Positions 54,523 through 64,000 of a stretch of DNA of 64,000 bases are shown one piece after another. Within the stretch, counting starts at the first letter, position 1. The number at the start of each line of letters is the position of its first letter. The stretch lies in contig JACDOX010000106.1 in the NCBI GenBank assembly GCA_014549065.1, positions 471,570-535,569 on the forward strand, read 5' to 3'. The DNA comes from Cardinalis cardinalis. Lineage: Eukaryota > Chordata > Aves > Passeriformes > Cardinalidae. The notes below the pieces were generated by a model. That model saw nothing but the letters and a program-made list of their open reading frames with translations, did not search any database and was not told where the DNA came from. The position numbers and the translations under genes are program-made.

Positions 54523-57500
54523 CCCTTGCACTTCCAGCTGGTGACAAATCAGCGTTTCCCTGGGTTGAGGGAGGTGCTGGGCTGGGCTCTCCCAGCCCTG
54601 GCACACCCCTTCCATCCCAGCAGCAATGCTGCTGGCACTGGAGCTTGGCACCAGCACCCCTGGAGGGCTGTGAAGCCCCACCGGAATCTCTTCCACATTC
54701 TTCTAAGTATTTCTCTGAGAAGAGTTTACTGGGGAGCAGAGAAAGTCATGTTGGTTTAAGGTGCTTCTGAATTTTATTATTTTTTGACATTTTTAAGAGG
54801 TTTTTCTTTGGTGTTGGTTTTGATTTGGTTCGTATGTTGGCTGCTGTAACAAAAGCCCTCTTACAGAATTTTCTGCATTTACTGATAAATGNCTGTTGTA
54901 GAGCTCTTCCCCCACTCCCCAGAAAAAAATCCACACCACCATGGGGGAAGAATTTAAACACACAGCATACAGGTGCTACCAGATGGATGTACTTAATCAC
55001 TGTGTTGAGTATAGAAACTTCAGTTTAAACTGTGCCAAGTGTAAACCATTTTTACACATGGCATTAACAGGATGTTAGGTGTTACTGGTCCTACCAGCTT
55101 TTCCTCCAAAAAACATCAGGGTCAACNTTGAGTCTTCTTGGAAAAAGAAAGGGAGGAGAGGAAACCCCTGGGACCTTCTGTGATTGAATGCTGTCCCAGG
55201 GAGTCTATGGCTCAGCCAAGGAGGAGGTGTTTGCTGAGTAAGTGTGCTGTGACCTGGCTCTGAGCAGACAGGCAGCATCTGAGGTGTGAAGAGAGATAAA
55301 AATCAATAAATACACCATTTACCATTTACTCAGCCCAGGCAAAATACTTCATGGAGACATTGGTGTGGCTTTAAGAAGTGAGAGCACAAATTACAGTTCC
55401 AGTGCACTGAGGACAGCAAGGCTTCCTGGAATTCTGCTGGCTGTATTTACAGCTCACTTAAAACACCGTGTTTTGTAATTATTGCTACAGCTTTTCTTTC
55501 TCTTCTTCTCACTGCTTCTGGCACATAATGGTCTGTGGAAAGGTGTTTCTGCCACTCCATGTACAGTTGCTAAGTGAGGAAGAGGTGAAAGGATTCTTCC
55601 AGCATTTACTCCACCTCAATTAACCCACAAACTGGGATTGGGTTGAAAGCTCTGTTCTTCCTCTTGGCAAAACTTCCCCTTGAGTTCCCCTGTTTCTCAC
55701 CTCCCACCTCCCCTCACTGGCTGATTTCTCTATCTGGAAAAATAATTGCATTGAAAGTGGAGAAGAGCAATGGAATGAGAAATGTTTGTCAGGGACAGCT
55801 TAAAGCCTCTCTGTGTAGGTAAGCTCAGCCCAGCTAGGAGCCTCCCAGCAAAGCCCTGGCTCCCTGGTTCAACATCCATTTCCTAAGGGTGATTCTATGG
55901 AAAAACACCTTTTCAGACCCTTGTTACAAACATCTGACCAACAACATGTTTCNGATAACTCGTTTTCAGAGATTGCAGTTCCAGATGATCCAAATGGATT
56001 TCCTCCTCTTGTGTAGAATAAAAAGCCCCGAGCACAGGGAAGAGTAGATAAACCCACTTGTGGCTGCTTGTTCCATCCCTGACCTCTCAGAAGTAATGAC
56101 TAGCTGTAATTTCACCTTCCAATTTCATTTTTTAGCAGGCTGAGTGTTTATAAAACTTTTTCAAGGGAGCTGCTGGAGTGTGCTCCTGAAAGACCATTTC
56201 TCTGGTGAATAATCGGCTGGAATTCTAATGAGAAAATCCTTTCAGTGGCCAACAGCCTTCCTACTCAAATGCTGCATTATCACCTCCAAATTATTCAGAC
56301 AGATCTGAGGAATTTACTTTAGGCAGCTTAGGAGATAAATTCAGTGCAGCAAGTTATCATGATTGATTTAAGTATTTAAGACTTATCCTAAAAACCTGTT
56401 TCGCTCAATCCTCCTCCTAACACGCTTCCATTGAAGCCCCTTTTTTACAGGTTTAAAAGCAACCTGAGTGCAGCAATTTCCCTTTCACTGGCCAGGGTGA
56501 TTCTCCTGCCCCTTCTGGGGCTGTGGGTGATGCAGTGCTCCAGAGGCAATGAGCTCTCCACCAGATTGCCTCATTTTTTACCCTCCTGTGACTCCAGCCA
56601 CGCTGCTGCACCTTCCCCCTGGGTCTGACAGGGAGCATTTATATATTTATTTTCTAAAGGCCATTAAAGAGACTAATGTTGCTTTATTTGTGGGGAGATG
56701 AGGAGCTGGTGCCCAGGAGTGCTGGCAGGATGAGCACANGCACTGTGGGCTCAGGGAGAGCCCTTGGAAGCACCATCCATCACTGGGACATCCCACTCCC
56801 TTTCCACTGGGAACAGGACATCCCATTCCCTTCCCCACCTCCCAGTCTGGCTGCAGTTCATGTAGGGTTGTGTGGAGTAGCTCTGGGTGTGTTTGTACAG
56901 CACAAACAGGGGCAGAATTATTTCTTAGAGGAGGCTCATAATGGGTGGAATGAAAGAATCTCACGGAATTTTTCCCTTTCTCCACTCTCCCCATCNCTAT
57001 ACTGTATTCCTAAGGAGAATTTGTACTTCCCTCTGGGTGTCCTGAGAATGAACACAGCTCATTCCAGCAGCGCCTTGTCTGGGGGAACCCTCACTGAGCA
57101 CATCTGTTTCTCCAGCACTGAAAAGATTATGATTTTTCACTGGCCTCTTAGCAGGTTTCTTGTGCTAGGAACTCCCACCATGTCTCATCAGGACATTCTT
57201 CTCCAAAGCTTTTGCAGTATGATGAAAACCAAAACTCCTATTAACCACTTGCTCTTTCTCCCATTCTCTTTTTAACACTTTAAACTCACAAATAACCCCT
57301 GCTCATGGATTTTACTCCTTCTCCAGGCNATTTTTAATGTGCCATTTGGCACTGCAGTGATTTTCCCCATGCTTAGGACAGAGACAAGAGGTAGAACTTG
57401 GGACATGGAATTGCATGGCAGGCAACAGGCACAGTGAACTTTAGGTCTGTGAGACATGTGCAATATTAGTTTGTTCTGTGACTGGATGTGAATGCTATTG

Positions 57501-60429
57501 ATATTAAATATCTTACCAGGAGGGCTGAGTGTTTGAAGGACAAGCATTCATAATTTGCTTTGACATTTGACACAATCAAGCCAGTAAAGGAATAATATTC
57601 CATTTCTCCATTGTCAAAAAGATAATGAGTTTCATAACTATTGGTATTTTGGGAAAAATAGAGCCTATGTAGTGTAAAATGTGTGAGAGCTGCTATATAT
57701 TCTTCTAGAAATTGCGTATATCATGTTCTTTTGTTGGCCCTATTCAAACACAGCATGCCTATCCTTTTTAATTTTCTGGTTTGCTGTGCAATTCTCTAAC
57801 AAAAAACATTTCTTTTTTTTTAATGAAAAAAGTTTTCTTCAGATTATTTATAGAAAGAGCAGTGCTGTCATCGAGTCTGCCTCATCATATCATTCTTGGG
57901 TATCAATTTCTAGGCTCGGATGACAAACCATAGCAGCTACTTTTCCAATAGCAGCATCTGGCTTCCTGGCAAACTCAAAATGCAGTTATCTGGAAAGCTT
58001 CAGAGTTGCTTCTGAGCACATTTTATTTATTAGAAAGCAGTTGTGTTGCTTTGCTTCCCATGACTAAGCCAAGGAATATTTAATATATTAAAAGGAATAA
58101 TAGAATCTAGGCCAAGCTGTTGTCCCTAAAGTGTCAAGGAATGACAATATTTTTCCTTTAAGATGACCATTTGTTCAGCTCTGAAGGACAGTCTGAAACT
58201 CTTTGCCCTCACTCCAGATGCTCTTTGAAAGGNCTAAAAAAGAAATCCAGCCTTATAATGCCTCAAATTAAACTCAAGTTCACCCTTTCCTAGACTGAAC
58301 ACTCTGAAATGTGATGGTGACTTGTCTGTCAAGAAAAAAGGCCCTCTGCACAGAGTGGGGTCCTCAGAGGTGAAAGGCACAATGTCCTTGCAATTTATGA
58401 TAAATTATGATGAAAGGAATAGGTGGGTCTGGGGGTCCACTGAATATGAGTGAACTCAACCTTTGTTTCACTGCAGAATGCNTGAGATTGATCACTTGGA
58501 TCCAGCTCTGCAAACATCCCCCAAGACAGCTCAGTAGATATCACAGTAATCTGCAACATCTGATCCAAAGTGCATGACAATGATAGTCCCAGGAACAATT
58601 TTAGTGGTTCTCCTTCTTACACACACCTGTGACCCACTGACACCCTCTGCCACACGCCAGGCTCTCCCAAGGTGCTCAGGCTGGAGGAGTGAGGCTCTGC
58701 TGCTGAGCTGGTGGTTTAATCAAATCCCACCGCTGCCCTGGGGATAAAAGGAGATTATCCAACACTGTACAAAATGGATGAAACATCCAGCTCTCCATAC
58801 ACAGCATAATCTGAAGGANGTTATTAAGGAATTTTTTTTTCCCCAATATCAGCATCAAATTAGATAGGAAAGACACCAAGACCCACAGAAGATGACAATA
58901 GCCAATTATATAGATGTCCTTAATGTTTTAGGACATTCCTAGATGCTAAAATTCATTCTTACATGCACAGAGCTAAAAGCTGAGAAAGAAAAAGGGAGGA
59001 TGAAATATCTGTTCCAGGCTTTGATGATGGTTAGACTGTATCTACATCAAAAGCCCTGTTTAATTGAAGTGATTATTTTCATTCTGAGAAAGAACTCTCT
59101 CGAGTTCTCGAATTTCCAAAAGTTTCTTTCACTGAAATGCTAGTGTTATTTTTCTAGATGATAGATTTNAAAAAAAACTAACAAAGCCTAATCTGTTAAA
59201 CTCAATATGTTTGACACTTAGCAGCAGTAATGCTAAATGGTAACATCTTGCAGTTTTCTTCTGATATCAGTGGTGTCTCTGGGGCAGGATTTTATTAGTG
59301 ACAGCTCTCACTGAATTCAGTTAAAGCCAAAGTTTTGTCTCCAAAGTAACTGTTATTCAGTTCAGAAATAAAATGATCAGGCACAAGATTTCATTTANAG
59401 CTTTGAACATCAACGTCAAGGAATCAAAACAATTCTGTTTCAAGATTCTGTTTCTCCAGGGTAAAAATTATTTCTGGGTTTGGACTCTTGTCCTTGCACG
59501 TTGTCGTGCTGAATTACAGGGAGACGCTGTGGGGCTTTCTCTTCTCATTGTCCTGAGCTTCTGCCTCTGGTCTGAGCTTGGAACAATTGGATCTTAATTC
59601 TGATTGAGGACAGAGGAGGCTACTGCAGTGCACNACACCCTGCCAAGGCTCTCTGCTGCTACATTCAATGGCAGTTTTATAAGGCTGTATCATAAGCAAA
59701 GCCTGCAAATCAAAGGTGGCACGGTGGGCAACCTGTGCTGCATGCAGTGGGTCAGAGAGATTTTGTGTTTAAGAAAAGACTACACGCTTCTCTGCTGTTG
59801 AAGAGCGTAAGCACTTTTGCCTTCCTTCCGCCACGAATGGAGATTATTCAATGGTTGGATTTAATGAATTCAAAATCCTTAGAAAATCACTAGAGCCAGA
59901 CATCAATGTAAAATACTCCACCAGCTTTCTGTAGTGGAATATAATATTAGCTCTCCCACAATCTACTTCATGCATTTCAAAAGAATAGAGAACATTTTTA
60001 AACTAAAGAAGATAGCTTGGGCAGAAAATGATTGCCTGCCTTGGATGCCGCTCTGTAACCCTTCAGGAGCCCAAGTTATTTCTCTCNGGGCAGGAGAAAC
60101 AGAAACAGACGTCTTTGCAAAAATGGGAGGGGGAGGAAGAGGAGCAAGATATTTTANTAATAAATGCTGTTAATGTGCTGTTACCTTGCCCAGTCAATAG
60201 GAGCATTGCTGCAGGGCTGGTGGCCCTGAGCCCATGGAAACCCTGGTGCTGTGTGTCCCCTTTCAGCTGCTGGAGGCTGCTGAGAGCCCACCAGAACAGC
60301 CACCACCCTCCCCGTGTCCTGTGGCATGTCTGGACTGGGAGTGCTCAAGGAGGACATTTCAGTGCCTTCCCTGCTCTGGGTACAGCCCAGCCCTCCCCCT
60401 CCCTCTGCTCCAGCCATAAGCGTCTCTCC
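54523..60429. other. Intergenic, no gene recognised
   Basis: About 5.9 kb of low-repeat, fairly AT-rich unique sequence upstream of CACNG4. No exon, RNA gene or repeat family recognised. Confidence 0.6.
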
Positions 60430-60880
60430 CAGCAGCACTGTAATACAAATAAATAATATTAATTAAGGCTCAATAGGTTTAAAAAGCTATGGAAATAGCT
60501 TCTCTGCTGCTGTTTCAGTACCTCATTTCCCCACTCTGTCCAAACCCCCAAAGCCCAGAGGTACAAACATATATTTCAAATGAGAAGTTTGTTGAACCTC
60601 ATTAAACTTAAATGCCCAATCTAGTTTTTCGGAACGAGGTTTCACTCTGCTTTTGAGTTTACCTGATTTCATTCTTCCATCCCTAATGGAGACATTCATT
60701 TAGAAGGTGATTTTTGCAAAGGCACTGATACACCTACAAACCACAACTGAAAAGAAAAGCATAATTTACATTTTTAAACCAAGCATCTGACTTTGGAGCT
60801 GTTCTATGTTTATAGGCTTCATGTCTGAGCAATTCGCCGAGGTCTCTGCGAAATAGAGACCAGCTTTTAATTTGTATTTG
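60430..60880. promoter_or_regulatory. Candidate conserved noncoding element upstream of CACNG4
   Basis: AT-rich unique block with AATAATATTAATTAAGG, CCTCATTAAACTTAAATG and CATTCATTTAGAAGG, about 1.3-1.8 kb before the CACNG4 start. Its composition and freedom from repeats suggest an enhancer; this is inference. Confidence 0.25.
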
Positions 60881-61666
60881 CTTTTTGTTCTCCCAGGTTT
60901 TTTTTTTTTTCTGAAATGGACGAGCAGCTGAAAAGCCTCTCTGCGTTGGTATGCTGAGCATTGGAGTCACACAAGCACCTGCAGCCATCCACGCACTGCT
61001 CGGCAAGAGCACTGTATTTCTCGAGGTTTGTAGCTCTTGTCCTCCCACTCCCTAATTCATATACATAAAACTGGTGTGCTGCCACGTTCCCTCCACACAA
61101 ATGCATTAGCTGATCAGGAAGCCTTCCCATTCATCTGGCTTGTCACTTGCATGAGGTGGAGGCAGGACCGACTTGTCAACTCGCGGTGATGAGAGTGAGG
61201 GGTGGAAGACAGGATAGCGCGACAAAAATGGTGTAGATATTTCTCCCCTTGGTTTTCCATGGGAAAATATTTTCAGGTGCTGGATTGTCTCCACACCCTT
61301 CCAAACAGGAGCAAACCAGCAACCCAAACACTTGCCTACGACCTCCTCGGGTAATTAATCGCAGAGTGAGGCTGCAGGAGGAAAGCGTGGCTAAACCCCC
61401 TTGATGGCTCTGCTGTAGCTCCCTGGCAATGTGGGCATCTTCTTGGAACTGCAATGCCCCATCCCCACTGTGTTTGGCACCGTTTCCACGGTGATTTCCA
61501 GGGCAGCCCATGCAACAGAAGGAAGGTGTGCAGAACCCACCCAAGAAAGAGCAGTGAAGCGCAGAGCTTTGCACCCCTAGAGCGGGCAAGACCTCCCTGC
61601 TCTCCAGACAGATCCCGGCACACNGCAGGGTGGAAAGCCAACCTGGTTCCCACGCACAGCTGTGAA
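60881..61666. other. Upstream flank of CACNG4, no gene recognised
   Basis: Unique sequence with a T-run at 60898-60910 and rising CG content toward the CACNG4 island. Confidence 0.55.
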
Positions 61667-61783
61667 TTTCATAGAATGACACAGAATGGTTTGGGTTGGA
61701 AGGGACCTTAAAGCCCATCTCGTTCCATTACCCAGGCAGCTCCCAGCCCCGTCCAACCGGCCTCGAGCACTTCCCGGGATGGA
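61667..61783 (-). mobile_element. CR1 LINE fragment at the edge of the CACNG4 CpG island
   Basis: TTTCATAGAATGACACAGAA, TGGTTTGGGTTGGAAGGGAC and GTCCAACCGGCCTCGAGCAC match reverse-complement CR1 3' sequence with an internal deletion. CG dinucleotides have been kept or created inside it (GGCCTCGAGC, CCCGGGA), unlike most methylated CR1 copies. Confidence 0.85.
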
Positions 61784-61909
61784 AGCCGCCAGACGCGGCA
61801 GAGCCCGCTCAGACCGAGGGGCCGCAGCGATGCTCGGCGGGCGCGCACCGGGGGCCGGGGCCGGGCTCTCCCCGGCGGGGCGGCCTCACGTCGGGGGTCG
61901 GGAGGCTCC

Positions 61910-62108
61910 NNNNNNNNNNNNNNNNNNNNNNNNNNNNNNNNNNNNNNNNNNNNNNNNNNNNNNNNNNNNNNNNNNNNNNNNNNNNNNNNNNNNNNNNNNN
62001 NNNNNNNNNNNNNNNNNNNNNNNNNNNNNNNNNNNNNNNNNNNNNNNNNNNNNNNNNNNNNNNNNNNNNNNNNNNNNNNNNNNNNNNNNNNNNNNNNNNN
62101 NNNNNNNN
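61910..62108. other. Assembly gap, 199 Ns, in the CACNG4 promoter/5' UTR
   Basis: Run of N within extremely GC-rich sequence on both sides, the usual cause of sequencing drop-out. Confidence 1.
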
Positions 62109-62201
62109 CCGGCCCGCCCCCCGCCCCGTGACTCGGAGCCTCCCGCGGGCGCGGCGGCTGCCGGGCGGTGTCGTGCGGCCCCCCGCGCCCGTGCGGGGAC
62201 T

Positions 62202-62225
62202 ATGAAGCACCATGGTGTGGTGTGA
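62202..62225 (+). other. Upstream ORF overlapping the CACNG4 start codon
   Basis: An ATG ten bases before the CACNG4 ATG, in another frame, opens a seven-codon ORF (M-K-H-H-G-V-V) that runs through the main start and ends at TGA 62223-62225. It has A at -3, so a fraction of scanning ribosomes could use it, and termination 11 bases past the main ATG would allow only backward reinitiation. Whether it is translated is inference. Confidence 0.5.
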
Positions 62226-62434
62226 CCGTGGCGTCCAGATGCTGCTGACCACGGTGGGCGCCTTCGCAGCCTTCAGCCTCATGGCCATCGCCATCGGCAC
62301 CGACTACTGGCTCTACTCCAGCGCCCACATCTGCAACGGCACCAACATCACGACGGACGAGGCGCAGGGGCCGCCGCGGCGGGCGCGGGGCGATCTCACG
62401 CACTCGGGGCTCTGGAGGATCTGCTGCCTCGAAG
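62212..62434 (+). CDS. CACNG4: CACNG4 first coding exon, TARP gamma-4 (partial gene)
   Basis: Encodes residues 1-74 plus the first base of Gly75 of gamma-4, a type I TARP that promotes AMPA-receptor surface delivery and slows its deactivation. Visible parts: TM1 about residues 10-28, the D-Y-W-L-Y stretch, two N-glycosylation sequons at Asn42 (N-G-T) and Asn45 (N-I-T), a P-P-R-R-A-R-G stretch specific to gamma-4, GLW at 66-68 and the following cysteines. The ATG lies in a strong context (CACCATGG). The exon ends G|GTACCG, phase 1, like exon 1 of CACNG5. The remaining exons are not in the window; the gene leaves through the right edge in intron 1. Residue 3 is Trp where I recall Arg in mammals. 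Confidence 0.95.
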
Positions 62435-64000
62435 GTACCGGGGCCGCGCCGGGGAGGGGGCGAGCAACTTCCCCGGGGGGACCCGGCTGCGCTCCCGGAG
62501 CCGCCGGGCAGCGCCCGGGCAGAGCCCGGCGGGAGCTGGAGCCGGAGCCGCCGGGCTGAGCCCCGCCGGAGCCGGGGCCGGAGCCGCGCCGCTGCCTCGG
62601 ACACGGCCGAGGAGGAGGATGGCGTTACCGTGGCAACCGGCATCTCCGACATTGCCATGGGAACCGGCGGCGGGATGCGGAGCGCTGCCCAGGGGAGCGC
62701 TGCCCAGGGGGGCGACCTCGCTCCGCGACCATCGCCGGGGCTCCGNGGCTTTGGGGGGCTCCTGGCGGGGTCGGGGCTTTGGGTGCTTTGGGGCGCACCT
62801 GAGCCCCGCAGGCTTCGGGGCTGGGTCCCCCCTCTCCCCCCTCCCCCCGGACTTTGGCTTTAGGAGCTTTGGAGCTCAACCACAGCTCTCGGGCAGGACA
62901 GCGGGAACTCCAGTTCCTCCCAGTCTGCCCTCAGACAGAGACACCGGGAGCTCGGGTGGAGGGGGTGTTGCCGCCGCTCAGGTNCCTCACTCGGGGCTCC
63001 TCGATACCAGGGTCAGGCTGAAGGGAGGGAACAATGAAAAGATGGGTGCTGTAGGGCTGAGCTGGGCAGCAGGACCCCGCTCCCCGCAGAGGCCGAACAT
63101 GTGCCTCCCGCTCCGAAAATGGAGTTGTGGAGAAGGCGCGGCGGTAACTGCGGGGACAAAGAAGCACATGGGTGTTGCGAGCATTTGGCAGAGCAGGTCG
63201 CAGAGCCCAGCTGGGGAAGCACATCTGTCAGCCGGGAGCGCGGGGCTCCGGCCGTGGCAGAGCGGCACAGCCCCGGGAAGGAAGGGGGGACGTGCGCTGG
63301 TGGCCACGGCGGCTCTGAAGCCCCTCGCCTGCTGGTCCGTTCTCTCTCAGAACGGTCGGCAGAGCCTCCGTGCTGCTGGAGGAGCGTGGGGGGGAAAGGG
63401 GAGGGCAGAGGGGCGCTGGTGGCTCGGCCGAGCTGCGCTGTCACTCGGGGATGGGGGCAGCGGAGCCCTCTCCGCACGGGGATGCTCTCGGCGGGCGGGA
63501 TGCAGCGCACCTCATTCCATCAGCACGGCTCNGCACTCGGGACCTTCGCACGCCCGGCTTTGTGCCTTATTCCGACTGACAGACGGCTCAGCCCAGCTCC
63601 NGTTCAGAGTCGCAGCTGTGTTTAGATGGTTTTTTTTCTCCCCAGAACAGACTGTGGCGTGGTAGAAAACACCTCATTCTCACGTCTGTTCTCATCTTCT
63701 CCTCCAGCTAATGATTTAAGGCTACAGTGTAACATGATTTTTCTCTTAAAATACCAGATTTGCTACCTAGTAATAGTAGGCATACATCGAAGAGCTGTAG
63801 GAAAAGGAAATATTTTTAGATGCTGAAGAGAGAAAGAATTACTGAAATGTGAAGGTTTATGGGTAATAGCAATGCTNGGCTTTATGACTCTTAAAGGAAA
63901 TCTAACACTCAGCATGGGCTTTTATGGCACCTGGAAAATGAGGACTTGCATCTGAGAGCTCCTGAGTTTGCTTGAGAGGTGCTGAGCATCCTCCACTTGA
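62435..64000 (+). other. CACNG4: CACNG4 intron 1, 5' part
   Basis: Starts at the exon 1 donor GTACCG. The first 1.2 kb belongs to the CpG island; the last 350 bases are AT-rich unique sequence. No further CACNG4 exon is recognisable, consistent with the long first intron known for this gene. Confidence 0.8.

Larger units (their letters stand above)
61784..63660 (+). promoter_or_regulatory. CACNG4: CpG island over CACNG4 promoter, exon 1 and start of intron 1
   Basis: Very GC-rich, CG-dense sequence begins just after a CR1 copy and continues through a 199-base gap (61910-62108), the 5' UTR, exon 1 and more than 1 kb of intron 1. It turns AT-rich near 63.66 kb. No TATA box is visible in the sequenced part. 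The transcription start is probably in or near the gap. Open frames through the island, including a 348-codon one at 62619-63665, reflect GC bias and are not supported as genes. Confidence 0.8.

Noticed and set aside
62619..63665. 348-codon plus-strand open frame after CACNG4 exon 1
   Set aside because: It lies within intron 1 CpG-island sequence; arginine/glycine/alanine bias and overlapping open frames on both strands point to composition only.

Overview
This is a vertebrate nuclear window, almost certainly from a bird and most likely a songbird. The evidence is the repeat content: CR1 LINE 3' ends and several LTRs that I recognise from memory as typical passerine endogenous-retrovirus LTRs. 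The gene content is two neighbouring TARP genes. CACNG5 (gamma-5) is complete in five coding exons at 21681-24834 (+). CACNG4 (gamma-4) is represented only by its first coding exon at 62212-62434 (+). The order CACNG5 then CACNG4 on one strand matches the PRKCA-CACNG5-CACNG4-CACNG1 neighbourhood known from other amniotes.

Layout. Bases 1-1560 are AT-rich with several AATAAA signals and could be the distal 3' UTR of PRKCA, though no PRKCA codon is visible. From 1.5 to 8.5 kb there is unique intergenic DNA plus one probable old LTR fragment. At 8.7-9.6 kb a long purine tract leads into a CpG island with a good splice donor; this is the best candidate for the CACNG5 promoter and noncoding first exon. 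From 9.6 to 20 kb is the presumed first intron. At 19.97-20.81 kb sits a solo LTR with TG...CA ends and a 5-bp target duplication. It carries an internal 46-bp minisatellite and abuts a 0.7-kb, 26-bp-unit satellite that ends about 160 bp before the CACNG5 start codon. CACNG5 follows, and its 3' UTR has a nested set of perfect inverted repeats.

The 24.8-62 kb interval between the genes has no recognisable gene. It holds a compact, internally deleted retroviral element flanked by GGAT-type repeat on both sides (28.2-29.0 kb, next to a 516-base gap), a GATA-motif-rich minisatellite (35.25-35.81 kb), two related LTRs in opposite orientation (39.5 and 40.3 kb), further simple repeats, CR1 copies (one split by an LTR that has grown an ATTCT-type microsatellite), and AT-rich blocks that may be conserved enhancers. 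The CACNG4 CpG island spans about 61.78-63.6 kb and is broken by a 199-base gap in the 5' UTR/promoter.

Both proteins are four-pass claudin-fold auxiliary subunits that set trafficking and gating of AMPA receptors: gamma-4 as a type I TARP, gamma-5 as a type II TARP. The shared arrangement probably reflects ancient tandem duplication. I found no new protein-coding system; the unusual material is repeat architecture and possible regulatory or RNA structure around the two genes.
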